DNA of 64,000 nucleotides, from assembly GCA_964501365.1 (NCBI GenBank), contig CAZCST010000001.1, positions 153,453 to 217,452 on the forward strand. The letters are read 5' to 3'. Positions 50,818-59,370 of this stretch are shown here, piece after piece. Made by a program: the position numbers and the translations under genes. The notes under the pieces were generated by a model, which saw only the letters and a program-made list of their open reading frames with translations, was not told the origin of the DNA and made no database searches. Source of the DNA: CAZAMB01 sp964501365. Lineage in GTDB: Bacteria > Planctomycetota > Phycisphaerae > UBA1845. Position 1 is the stretch's first letter. Each line of letters opens with the position of its first letter.

Positions 50818-53340
50818 GTGTTTGAACGGTTTACTGATCGTGCAAGGAAAGTCATGGCGCTGGCCAACCAGGAGGCACAGCGATTCAACCATGAATATAT
50901 TGGGACCGAGCATATTCTGCTGGGCCTGGTGAAAGAGGGTTCGGGCGTAGGTGCCAACGTACTCAAGAACCTCGACGTGGACCTGCGCAAAGTTCGCCTC
51001 GAAGTCGAAAAGCTGGTCAAGAGCGGACCCGAAACGGTCACCATGGGCAAGTTGCCGCAAACTCCCCGTGCCAAGAAGGTGATCGAGTACGCCATTGAAG
51101 AAGCCCGCAACCTGAACCACAACTACGTCGGAACCGAGCACCTGCTGCTGGGTCTGCTCCGCGAGCAGGACGGCGTGGCTGCTCAGGTGCTGATGAATTT
51201 GAATCTGCGGCTTGAAGACGTTCGCGAAGAAGTGCTCAATCTGCTCGGCGCGAGCGAAGAATCAGAAGAAGCCGCCACGAGCGGCGGCGGCGGTGCGGCC
51301 GCCGATCCCAAAAAGACCAAGAGCAAGACGCCGGCTCTCGATTCCTTTGGCCGCGATCTGACCGAAATCGCCAAGCAAGGCAAGCTCGATCCGGTGATCG
51401 GCCGTGCTGCCGAAATCGAGCGAATCATCCAGATTCTTTGCCGACGCCAGAAGAACAACCCGGTGCTGCTGGGTGAGGCCGGTGTCGGTAAGACCGCCAT
51501 CGTCGAGGGTCTGGCACAGCGGATCATGACCAACGACATCCCGGAATTGCTGGCCGATCGCCGCATCGTCGTCCTGGACCTTGCCATGATGGTCGCGGGT
51601 ACGAAGTATCGCGGTCAGTTTGAAGAGCGCATCAAGGCCGTGATGAACGAGGTCCGCCGGGCCGGCAACGTGATTCTCTTCATCGACGAATTGCACACTC
51701 TGGTGGGTGCGGGTGGGGCCGAGGGCGCGATCGATGCCTCCAACGTGCTGAAACCCGCCCTTTCGCGAGGCGAAATCCAGTGCATCGGCGCGACTACGCT
51801 CGACGAATATCGCAAATACATCGAGAAAGACAGCGCATTGGAGCGCCGGTTCCAGCAGATCATCGTGGAACCGCCGACCACGAGCGAGACGCTGCAAATT
51901 CTCAAGGGACTCCGCGACCGATACGAAGCCCACCACCGCGTGCGAATCACAGACAACGCGTTGGATCAGGCTGTGGAGCTTTCGGCCCGTTACATCGCCC
52001 GCGTCCAGCCGGACAAGGCGATCGATGTCATGGATGAGGCCGGCGCCCGTGTCCGCCTCAAGTCCATGACCAAGCCACCGGATTTGACCGAGCTTGAAAA
52101 CGAGCTTGAGCGACTCAGTGCCGAAAAGGACGAGGCGGTCAAGAACGCCGACTACGAGCGTGCGGCCCAGGTCCGCGACAAGATCGACTCCATCAAACTC
52201 AAGAAGAAGCAAGTGCAGAAGGAATGGCGCGATCACACCAAGGAAGTCGATGGCGTGGTCGATGAGGAAATCATCGCAGAAGTGGTCAGTTCGATGACCG
52301 GCATCCCGCTCAAGCGGATGGGCAGCGACGAGGCCAATCGCCTCCTGGGTCTGGAAACCGAGTTGCACAAAAAGGTGGTCAGCCAGGGCGAAGCGGTCAA
52401 GTCTGTCTCCCGTGCGGTTCGCCGCTCGCGCAGCGGGCTTAAGGACCCCAACCGCCCGATGGGCAGCTTCATCTTCGTCGGGCCTTCGGGCGTGGGTAAG
52501 ACGTACCTCGCAAAGTGCCTTGCGGAATTCATGTTCGGCGATCCTGACGCACTCTTCGTGCTCGACATGTCTGAGTACATGGAGAAGCACAACGTGTCGC
52601 GTCTCATCGGCGCGCCTCCGGGCTACGTCGGATACGAGGAAGGCGGCCAGCTTACCGAGCGCATCCGCCGCCGCCCGTACTCGGTGATCCTCCTCGACGA
52701 AATCGAGAAGGCCCATCCCGACGTGTTCAACATGCTCCTGCAGATCATGGAGGAAGGCCGCCTGACCGATTCCTTCGGCCGCCATGTGGACTTCAAGAAC
52801 ACGATCATCATCATGACCAGCAACGTCGGCGCGCACCGCATCACCCACCAGGACGACTTCGGGTTCGGAAAGCGCGACGCAAACATCTCCTACGACAAGA
52901 TGAAGGAGACGCTCAAGACCGAGTTGGAAGGCTATTTCCGGCCTGAATTCCTCAACCGTCTCGACGAGATCATCGTGTTCCGCAAGCTGACGCACGACGA
53001 CATGATTGGCATCGTCGATCTCGAACTGAAGAAACTCGCCACCCGCATGCGCGACAAGGGCTTCGAACTCGTCGTCAATCAGGAAGCCAAGGACTTCCTC
53101 ATCGAGTACGGAACCGATGAGAAATTCGGTGCCCGCCCGCTACGCCGTGCCATCGAGCATCACCTGGAAGATGCGCTCTCCGAGGCCATGCTTCGCGGCG
53201 AGTTCGCGGGCCGCAAGAAAGTCGCGGTCAGCGTTCAGCCAGCCTCAGGCGAAGGCGAGAAGCCCTCGCTCAAGCTGGAAGGCGTTGGCGAAATCGAAAG
53301 ACAGCCTGAGCCGGTCGGCGCGGTAGCCGACGGCACGTAG
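50818..53340 (+). CDS. clpC: ATP-dependent Clp protease ATP-binding subunit ClpC
   Basis: ClpC unfolds proteins and feeds them to ClpP. The GTG at 50818, eight bases after AGGAGG, gives MFERFTDRARKVMALANQEA, the normal ClpC start, and 840 residues. Two Clp_N repeats (GTEHILLGLVKEG, GTEHLLLGLLREQ) precede the first AAA+ domain (Walker A GEAGVGKTA), a middle domain with a UVR-like motif (NADYERAAQVRDKIDS) and the second AAA+ domain (GPSGVGKTYLAKCLAEFMFG). The middle UVR motif distinguishes ClpC from ClpA. A strong terminator follows the gene. No ctsR or mcsAB is adjacent. Confidence 0.96.
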   Translation: MFERFTDRARKVMALANQEAQRFNHEYIGTEHILLGLVKEGSGVGANVLKNLDVDLRKVRLEVEKLVKSGPETVTMGKLPQTPRAKKVIEYAIEEARNLNHNYVGTEHLLLGLLREQDGVAAQVLMNLNLRLEDVREEVLNLLGASEESEEAATSGGGGAAADPKKTKSKTPALDSFGRDLTEIAKQGKLDPVIGRAAEIERIIQILCRRQKNNPVLLGEAGVGKTAIVEGLAQRIMTNDIPELLADRRIVVLDLAMMVAGTKYRGQFEERIKAVMNEVRRAGNVILFIDELHTLVGAGGAEGAIDASNVLKPALSRGEIQCIGATTLDEYRKYIEKDSALERRFQQIIVEPPTTSETLQILKGLRDRYEAHHRVRITDNALDQAVELSARYIARVQPDKAIDVMDEAGARVRLKSMTKPPDLTELENELERLSAEKDEAVKNADYERAAQVRDKIDSIKLKKKQVQKEWRDHTKEVDGVVDEEIIAEVVSSMTGIPLKRMGSDEANRLLGLETELHKKVVSQGEAVKSVSRAVRRSRSGLKDPNRPMGSFIFVGPSGVGKTYLAKCLAEFMFGDPDALFVLDMSEYMEKHNVSRLIGAPPGYVGYEEGGQLTERIRRRPYSVILLDEIEKAHPDVFNMLLQIMEEGRLTDSFGRHVDFKNTIIIMTSNVGAHRITHQDDFGFGKRDANISYDKMKETLKTELEGYFRPEFLNRLDEIIVFRKLTHDDMIGIVDLELKKLATRMRDKGFELVVNQEAKDFLIEYGTDEKFGARPLRRAIEHHLEDALSEAMLRGEFAGRKKVAVSVQPASGEGEKPSLKLEGVGEIERQPEPVGAVADGT

Positions 53341-53368
53341 CGCGATCTGCAAACCAAAGAATGAATTC

Positions 53369-53403
53369 GGGGCCGGCTTGCAACGCCGGCCCCTCCCATT
53401 TTG
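53369..53403 (+). terminator. Terminator-like hairpin after clpC
   Basis: GGGGCCGGC (53369-53377) and GCCGGCCCC (53385-53393) form a perfect nine-base-pair stem with a seven-base loop, followed by TCCCATTTT. It lies 28 bases after the clpC stop. Confidence 0.75.
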
Positions 53404-53569
53404 TGATGATCTGTTGTTTCGATTCTGTGGCGTTTGTGGGTTGAGCAACGAATGTGCCACTGCCGGAACAGCAGTGCTATTGTGACGTTGGGGCAGCAAA
53501 CGGTCACTGGTTGCAGGGCTGGCTCCGCCCGCCCTGTTCAGTCTACTTCTCGAAAGGCGCTAACCAGGA

Positions 53570-54352
53570 TTATGCCACCAGTTCTTCGCAGAGCATGCCG
53601 CTGAATTTGGCCCGGAGGCGGTGGAGGATTTCCTTGTGGATCTGGCTGACGCGCGACTCGGAGAGATCGAGCACGCTGCCGATTTCGGCCATGGTCATTT
53701 CTTCATAATAGTATAGTTCGAGCACGAGGCGTTCTTCGCGGGCCAGCGCCTTCGTCACATGGTCGGCCAGCAATTGCCGCGTGACTTTGACTGCCGGGTC
53801 CTCGGTTTTTCCGTCGCGGATGTCCCAGGTGTGTGACGCCCCGACCTGCCGCCGCTCGCTGGCTGGCTCCATCGCGGAAAAGTGAACCTCTTTGCCAAGT
53901 TGCGACAGTCGTGAGAGGTAATCGTAGCGGTCGAGGCTCATGTCGAGCTTCTTGGCCACGTCCTCCTGCGTCGGGCAGAATTCCAGGTCGCAGCCCATCG
54001 ATTCCTTGACCATCATCCGCTTCTTTTCAAACGTGCGGACCGTGCGGCTTTGCGGGTCGAGACTTCGCAGCCAGTCCATGACGGCCCCGGAGACCCGCTG
54101 CTGGCAGAACGTCTCGAACTTGGCTTTGCGTTCCGGGTCATAGGCTTCAACGGCTTCAATCAGCCCGTCGAAGGCCGCACTGCAGATTTCGTCGTAGGAG
54201 ACCTGCGAGGGGAGCTTTCTCGCCAGACGGGCCGCGTGCGTCTGCACCAGCGGGCTGTAATGGACAACGATCTTGTTACGCGTCGCCACCAGCCGGGTGG
54301 TCAGATAACTCTTCCAGAGCTTGTCGATGGGTGTTTCTTTCCGCTTGGGCAT
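53570..54352 (-). CDS. RNA polymerase sigma factor, FliA/WhiG type
   Basis: The 260-residue sigma factor contains region 2 (VSYDEICSAAFDGLIEAVEA, YDPERKAKFETFCQQRVSGA, VMDWLRSLD), region 3 (PTQEDVAKKLDMSLDRYDYL) and region 4 with its helix-turn-helix (EEMTMAEIGSVLDLSESRVS, QIHKEILHRLR). The order and the DWLRSLDP motif place it in the FliA/WhiG group of sigma-70, which controls flagellar or developmental genes elsewhere. No anti-sigma or flagellar gene is adjacent, so the regulon is unknown. A GGGAG ribosome site precedes the ATG at 54352. It is convergent with clpC. Confidence 0.9.
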   Translation of the reverse strand: MPKRKETPIDKLWKSYLTTRLVATRNKIVVHYSPLVQTHAARLARKLPSQVSYDEICSAAFDGLIEAVEAYDPERKAKFETFCQQRVSGAVMDWLRSLDPQSRTVRTFEKKRMMVKESMGCDLEFCPTQEDVAKKLDMSLDRYDYLSRLSQLGKEVHFSAMEPASERRQVGASHTWDIRDGKTEDPAVKVTRQLLADHVTKALAREERLVLELYYYEEMTMAEIGSVLDLSESRVSQIHKEILHRLRAKFSGMLCEELVA

Positions 54353-54845
54353 GTCTAGGCTCCCTCAAGAGAAACAGGTTCTACCAGCCGCAAACACTTG
54401 TTCCGGCAATGCTTCCTTTCACCATCCAAGTTCCGTTAAAATGCGTATGATGGGTAGTTTCGACAAAGGCAATCTAATAACTTTGGTGATTTCTGGTAAT
54501 TTGGAAAATAAGTTCTGCGATACGGCAGGGAATCATTGCGGCGCATTTTTCGCCCATCTGTCCTCTGACGTGGAAATGGCAATCGGCCCAATGTTTACAG
54601 GACGCCACAAACCGCACAATCGCTGAACGCGAACCTGTTGATCCATCCGGTCAAAAATAGGCGTAACCAATTGCCGTTGCGATGTTTAGTGCGTCCCAAT
54701 AAGAACTCATGCGCAAGTGGTATGGGACGTGCCGTGAGAGAGATGATTTTGGTTGGCGGCATGCCTAGAATCGGCGGGTAACGGGCGTCCGCAGGTAAGA
54801 ATAGGTTCCCGACGGACGCGGCTCTTTAGGAAGGGCAAAGAAGCA
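54353..54845. other. Intergenic gap with a leader hairpin
   Basis: No gene is supported in this region between divergent genes. A perfect seven-base-pair inverted pair, GCGTCCG at 54785-54791 and CGGACGC at 54813-54819, would form a hairpin in the leader of the next gene, just before its AGGAAGGG ribosome site. Sequence around 54470-54520 is AT-rich, a likely promoter area, but no clear pair of hexamers is seen. Confidence 0.35.
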
Positions 54846-55109
54846 ATGAACGAAGAAACATTTCAACGGAAGCTTTCGGAATTGATCGCGGAGATCGCCA
54901 CCCTGCCGGAGGGGGAGCGTGACCGGCTCGAAGTCCTTGCCGAGCAGACCCGCGAGCGTCACCGTCAGCTTAAGGAAACGGTGAACAGCCTGCAGGAGAG
55001 CATCGACTTTGTGCGACTCAGCATCAAGTACATGCTTTTCGACCTGGAGGCGACGAGGCGCGAAAATCAGCAGCTCCGAAAGATGCTGGAAGATTCAAAT
55101 CCCCAGTAA
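54846..55109 (+). CDS. Small coiled-coil protein (87 aa)
   Basis: The ATG at 54846 follows AGGAAGGG and starts MNEETFQRKLSELIAEIATL. The 87-residue product is nearly all charged helix (LPEGERDRLEVLAEQTRERH, then SLQESIDFVRLSIKYMLFDL and EATRRENQQLRKMLED), typical of a two-helix coiled coil. From memory, closely similar small proteins with SIKYMLFDLEATRRENQ recur in planctomycetes, but no function is known to me. A frame open upstream to 54753 adds arginine-rich residues and is not likely used. The strong hairpin at 55182-55230 may be its terminator. Confidence 0.75.
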   Translation: MNEETFQRKLSELIAEIATLPEGERDRLEVLAEQTRERHRQLKETVNSLQESIDFVRLSIKYMLFDLEATRRENQQLRKMLEDSNPQ

Positions 55110-55181
55110 TGCAATGCATTGAGTTGCATATGACGAAATGATGGACTTCCTTGGCACGTGCCGGAGGGGAGGACATCCAAA

Positions 55182-55230
55182 GACGGCCCGGAGTGGGTGG
55201 CGACCAGTGTCGCCTACCGCGCGGGCCGTC
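55182..55230. ncRNA. Long GC-rich hairpin, possible terminator or structured RNA
   Basis: GACGGCCCG (55182-55190) pairs perfectly with CGGGCCGTC (55222-55230), and an inner stem GGCGAC-cagt-GTCGCC stacks inside it. The whole 49 bases would fold into one rod with a tetraloop. It lies 72 bases after the coiled-coil gene and lacks a long T tract, so a terminator, processed RNA end or small RNA are all possible. Confidence 0.4.
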
Positions 55231-55276
55231 AGGATTTATGGCTTTCCATCAGACGAAAGGTTGCCCAAAGTCGCCT

Positions 55277-55346
55277 GTCATCCTGAGCGCAACGAAAGAC
55301 CTGACGTGAATTCATGAACGAGATTCTTCGCATCGCTCAGAACGAC
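55277..55346. repeat. Dispersed inverted repeat, copy 3 (GTCATNCTGAGCG family)
   Basis: The left arm starts GTCATCCTGAGCGCAACGAA (55277) and the right arm ends TCGCTCAGAACGAC (55346), an imperfect reverse complement of it. About 20 bases separate the arms. It lies 34 bases downstream of the minus-strand PEP-CTERM gene and could terminate that transcript. Confidence 0.75.
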
Positions 55347-55379
55347 ATTCCGATTTGGCAATCGACAGTAGGGTCAGCC

Positions 55380-56135
55380 CTATGCGCGACCGCCGCGACG
55401 GCGTAAGACCGCTACCGCACCCAACAAGAGAAGTGAAAGACTTGCCGGCTCGGGGACGGGAATCAGGAAGTCCTGCGAATCACGATTCGTGAGCAACATC
55501 AAATCCGTATGAGATGTCCACACTCCGCTCTGGATGTTGTCGTACCAGGCATTGGCCTGCCCAATCACAGCGGCGGCGTTCGGATCGTTTTCATCCAGCA
55601 TGAAGTTTCCGCCCATGAGATCCACTGAAGTGTCATTGGCCAATTCCCATGTGAGCGCCTGAAACGCCGCCGCCTTCACCCGCGATGTCGTCGAGTCGGC
55701 AAAGGCATTGGCCCACAGGATTTCAAGAGTATTTTCGTCCGCACCGGTCATGCCCGCAAAGGAGGTCACGGTTGCGAGGTGATAAGGCAATCCTCCGGCC
55801 GTGTTGTCCTCGGCACGAACGCCGAACATGATTTGCTGATTCAGTTCAATGCAATAAGTGATGAAACTCTCCCAGCCGGCCCCCAATCCATAATCGAGTT
55901 CGAAATCGTAGGTGCCGGTATGGAGATCGCGAAAAAATTCGTCGAGGCCGTTGGTTCCCCTCGTAAGCGAACCCGTGCCGGCCAGAAAAAATCCAGGCGG
56001 TACCCCGTCTTCGCTTTCGCCGCTCGCAGCATCACGAATCTGAACGGTCTGCGCAGCGGCGACAGTCGAAAGGAAGAAAATCGGTGTTACGGCGGCAACG
56101 ACAATTGCACTCTTGGCGCAAATACGACGAATCAT
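55380..56135 (-). CDS. PEP-CTERM sorting-domain protein
   Basis: An ATG at 56135 begins a signal peptide (MIRRICAKSAIVVAAVTPIF, then FLSTVAAAQ). The mature domain of about 190 residues contains a glycine-rich beta segment and a helical part with AAAFQALTWELAND, resembling TED-like or thioester-type surface domains found in PEP-CTERM proteins. The end is a classic PEP-CTERM: VPEPASLSLLLLGAVAVLRR and a basic tail. Such proteins are exported, processed by an exosortase and displayed with exopolysaccharide. No exosortase is in the window. Confidence 0.85.
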   Translation of the reverse strand: MIRRICAKSAIVVAAVTPIFFLSTVAAAQTVQIRDAASGESEDGVPPGFFLAGTGSLTRGTNGLDEFFRDLHTGTYDFELDYGLGAGWESFITYCIELNQQIMFGVRAEDNTAGGLPYHLATVTSFAGMTGADENTLEILWANAFADSTTSRVKAAAFQALTWELANDTSVDLMGGNFMLDENDPNAAAVIGQANAWYDNIQSGVWTSHTDLMLLTNRDSQDFLIPVPEPASLSLLLLGAVAVLRRRGGRA

Positions 56136-56364
56136 GTCAGCACCCCGCGTGACCTGAAAAAATCCCGGACCCTTCATCATAGGGAACGCAGTCCTCCCTG
56201 GGTCAAGAATCTGCCGGGAAATTCCGGAAAATCTCACGGATTATTCGCCAACAAAGTTATCGGTCCGCAGATTGATGACCCCAAGTCATGCCGAAACTTC
56301 GATATTTCCCACACACTTCGTGCGGAGGGACCCATAGGCAGCACTCCCAGCCTCGCCGGGGGTT

Positions 56365-59214
56365 TCACTTCCCCGGGTCGTCCAGCAATTTGATGAACGG
56401 CGTGAAATCAAGGAACGTAACAAAACCGCTCCCGTTCAGGTCTGCGGGTACGCACGGCCCCCCGCCGCGCACCGACGTCAACATGCAGTTTTCAAACTGG
56501 GCCACATCAGCCAGCGTAACTTTGTTATCAAAATCAAAATCACCGTTGGCTTCTGGAATGCAATAGGACAGGCTCAGTTCGGATAGATACCAACCATCTT
56601 CCCCACCGCATGCGTCCTTGCCGAAATCAAATCGAAATTGAACGAGATCACCTCCGTGAACACGGCTGGTGAGGTCAACATAGGACGTACCCCAGACAGC
56701 CCCCCGCCCCGTGAACGCCGGCTGACCCGCCAGCGGGTTCGAACTATTGTCGGGAATCGCGGCGTTGTATGCATTGTAGCGGTAGGCGTCCGAGGGGATG
56801 AGTTCAAACGGCCCTTCGTTGACGCTGATTTTCACGTTTCCGCCATCGTAGGCCGGTTCCGTCGCAACCCGATGCGTGAAACTCAGTATGATTTCCCTCG
56901 CCTCATCCCAGACAAAGACCAGCGGACTGGTGAGCGAATGTACGGCTGCCTCGCCCTCCGTCTGACAATTGCCAATGTTTGGATCGCCCACAAACCACGC
57001 CTCGCCCGTCATGCTGCCCGGCAATCCCGTTCGCAAAATCCAATCGTACGGAGTCGGCGGATTGGTGTTGCTTACGGTCCAATCCGGCGTACCGTTCTCA
57101 AATCCGTCGGAATACATGATGACCGGCAGATGACATGCCTCATAAGGATCGGGGTTCAGCACCGAATCGAATGAGCCGCATCGCCCCGGCGTGTTCATTT
57201 CCACTGCTTCCAGCGCGAGGGAAACCTGCGCAGCGTCCTGCGAAGTGAACATGCTGGTTGATGGGTCTCCGGTCCGCGGGTCGCGCGGAAATGTGCGGAC
57301 CAGGTCGGCGGCCGCTTGAGTCAGCCCGACATAGGCGTCTTCAAAATCCGACACCTCGGTCAGATACGTGGTCAGCGCACGGTACCAGACGGCGCCAGAC
57401 TTGATCGGGCCTATCGCTTCGATCGCATACCCGTTAAATGTGCCACCATCTGTCACCAGCGCGAACGCATGATTGGGGACGCCGCTGCCACTGTGTACGC
57501 CGCCGTTGTCGTAGGGGCTGCACGTCTGATAAGGATGATTCGCGGTGTCCGGATCGCCAAGGCAACTGGGCATCCACATGTCGCGGAATTGATTGCCCAT
57601 CCCGTCTTCCGCCACGAGCCAGCGAACACCGCTGGCATCATTCGCTACCAGCTTGACGAACACCGGGCCGTTGACCAATGCAGCATACAGCAACGCCCCG
57701 TCTTCCTGGGAAATCCCCACCGATGGAATACTCACGCCCGATCCGGACCCGGTGAGAAACTGCATGGGGCCTTCCCGGTCATTGGCGATGACCACGCCGC
57801 CGGCGCCGGCATCCTGCGCGATCATGACCTTTTCGGCGAACGAACAACCGCTGCCCCGATCGATCAGCACAATCTTTCCATTCGCCGGCTCCGCCAGAGG
57901 AAGGCAGGTATCCGGGGGACTTGCGGCAACCAATTCGCCCGTGATTCCAGCCTGGTTCAGTTGGGGGCCAAACAGGGCGCGCGCCGCAGCATACGAGCCC
58001 GCGATCGAGGCCGGGCCAAGCACATCCACCCGAACGCCTCCGATGCAACTGGTTCGTTCGGCATTACCCAAATCAAGCCCCGGTCCCGAACCGGTAACCG
58101 GCCACGCAGGACCTTCGGGGGGACCGGGAAGCGATACATCTCCATTGAACAGATCGATCAATTCGCCAAACACGTCGGAAAACGATTCATTCAATTGACC
58201 GGGCTGATTTTGGTAGATCAGGTCGGCGGTGTATTGTGTCACAGCGTGCGTGAATTCATGACCCACTACGTCATCCAGCGCGAGTCCCGGACAAAACGCG
58301 GTCTGCGTTCCATCCCAGAACGCATTCGGGCACATCGTCGCCGTGGAGTTGACCGACGCAATCATCAAGGCTCCGTTGCCGCTGAATCCATCGCGATCAA
58401 AGGCGCGAAAATAATAGTCATACGTATCGCCGGCATAGTCGTACGCCTGATTAACCTCGTTGTCGAAGTTGGGACCCTGCCCTTCGGTGCGCGCCACCGG
58501 ACCGGGAAGTATGCTGCTGTTGCCTGCATTATGAATCCGCCGGTTTCGTGCCGTCTCAACGAGACTCCAACGATCCAGGATTCTCCCGGAATGTGCGTCC
58601 ACAAAAAACGCTTCCGCCAGTCCCGCACCCCGGTCGGAAACATGGACATACCACGCAAGTCGCTCACCCTGGGGCTTGTCGCCGTACCAGCCCGGATCCA
58701 CGATCACCAGCTCGACTCGATCAAATGTGGGGACCGGCGCACCAAACGCATCGCCCACGATTTGCCTGACTTGTTGCGAGTTGAGCGCTGGCTGCGAATC
58801 CACTTTGGGGGAGATGGTGAAAAACGCGCCGTTGGCGCCAATGATTTCGCCGCGATTGTTCTGATGCGCGCGGAGGGTGCCGCCAAATACCCTCACGCCG
58901 CCATGAACCTGTGCAAAGACAGTGTGAGTCTGCCCAAGTTCGTCCGTCGTGCTGCGAATCAGTCGCAACTCCTGGTCGGCATCTCGAATTCCAAAAAGCC
59001 CGCTGTATTGTCGGAAAAAATCGAGCGGGCCGGCCGCTGCGGCCGTCGTCGCGGCAACGGGCAACGCACTCCCGTCCGTCATCTTCACAAAAGAGGCGTT
59101 CCCGCTGGTCCTGGATCGGACGACCTTGATCTCGGGCCCATCCTTGGCACGAGCAAACGACGAAAACAGCGTTAGAGAAAGTGCAAAGATGCAATGGATC
59201 CGTTTTCGAGGCAT
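56365..59214 (-). CDS. Secreted M4/M36-type metalloprotease with inserted PA domain and dockerin-like tail
   Basis: The ATG at 59214 follows AGGGGGA and begins a signal peptide (RIHCIFALSLTLFSSFARA). An FTP/PepSY-like propeptide (GGVRVFGGTLRAHQNNRGEI) precedes the catalytic domain with zinc site HEFTH and NESFSDVFGE. A PA domain is then inserted (GKIVLIDRGSGCSFAEKVMI, AQDAGAGGVVIAND), after which the catalytic domain resumes with GGVHSGSGVPNHAFALV. A jelly-roll-like beta domain (FENGTPDWTVS) and two EF-hand/dockerin-like repeats (GDFDFDNKVTLADVAQF; ADLNGSGFVTFLDF) end the 949-residue protein. It is an extracellular endopeptidase, probably activated by propeptide removal. Confidence 0.88.
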   Translation of the reverse strand: MPRKRIHCIFALSLTLFSSFARAKDGPEIKVVRSRTSGNASFVKMTDGSALPVAATTAAAAGPLDFFRQYSGLFGIRDADQELRLIRSTTDELGQTHTVFAQVHGGVRVFGGTLRAHQNNRGEIIGANGAFFTISPKVDSQPALNSQQVRQIVGDAFGAPVPTFDRVELVIVDPGWYGDKPQGERLAWYVHVSDRGAGLAEAFFVDAHSGRILDRWSLVETARNRRIHNAGNSSILPGPVARTEGQGPNFDNEVNQAYDYAGDTYDYYFRAFDRDGFSGNGALMIASVNSTATMCPNAFWDGTQTAFCPGLALDDVVGHEFTHAVTQYTADLIYQNQPGQLNESFSDVFGELIDLFNGDVSLPGPPEGPAWPVTGSGPGLDLGNAERTSCIGGVRVDVLGPASIAGSYAAARALFGPQLNQAGITGELVAASPPDTCLPLAEPANGKIVLIDRGSGCSFAEKVMIAQDAGAGGVVIANDREGPMQFLTGSGSGVSIPSVGISQEDGALLYAALVNGPVFVKLVANDASGVRWLVAEDGMGNQFRDMWMPSCLGDPDTANHPYQTCSPYDNGGVHSGSGVPNHAFALVTDGGTFNGYAIEAIGPIKSGAVWYRALTTYLTEVSDFEDAYVGLTQAAADLVRTFPRDPRTGDPSTSMFTSQDAAQVSLALEAVEMNTPGRCGSFDSVLNPDPYEACHLPVIMYSDGFENGTPDWTVSNTNPPTPYDWILRTGLPGSMTGEAWFVGDPNIGNCQTEGEAAVHSLTSPLVFVWDEAREIILSFTHRVATEPAYDGGNVKISVNEGPFELIPSDAYRYNAYNAAIPDNSSNPLAGQPAFTGRGAVWGTSYVDLTSRVHGGDLVQFRFDFGKDACGGEDGWYLSELSLSYCIPEANGDFDFDNKVTLADVAQFENCMLTSVRGGGPCVPADLNGSGFVTFLDFTPFIKLLDDPGK

Positions 59215-59370
59215 GGTTCCCCCTGCTTCAGAACACTTTGGAATGTCACGGCGCTCCCGGACGATTGCAAGAATCCGTTCTCGCCTTGTTAGAATGTCCT
59301 GGCTGCGTCCGTATTTCTTACGGAGCAATTGTGGCAATTGGTAAGACTTCCCAGGCGCAGCATGACAAAA

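Noticed and set aside
51262..52995. A 577-residue minus-strand frame across clpC
   Set aside because: It is antisense to a firmly identified clpC and rich in His, Asp and Arg as expected of a mirror frame in GC-rich DNA.
57316..59175. A 619-residue plus-strand frame across the M4 protease
   Set aside because: Antisense mirror frame with arginine- and isoleucine-rich low-quality sequence and no recognisable domain.
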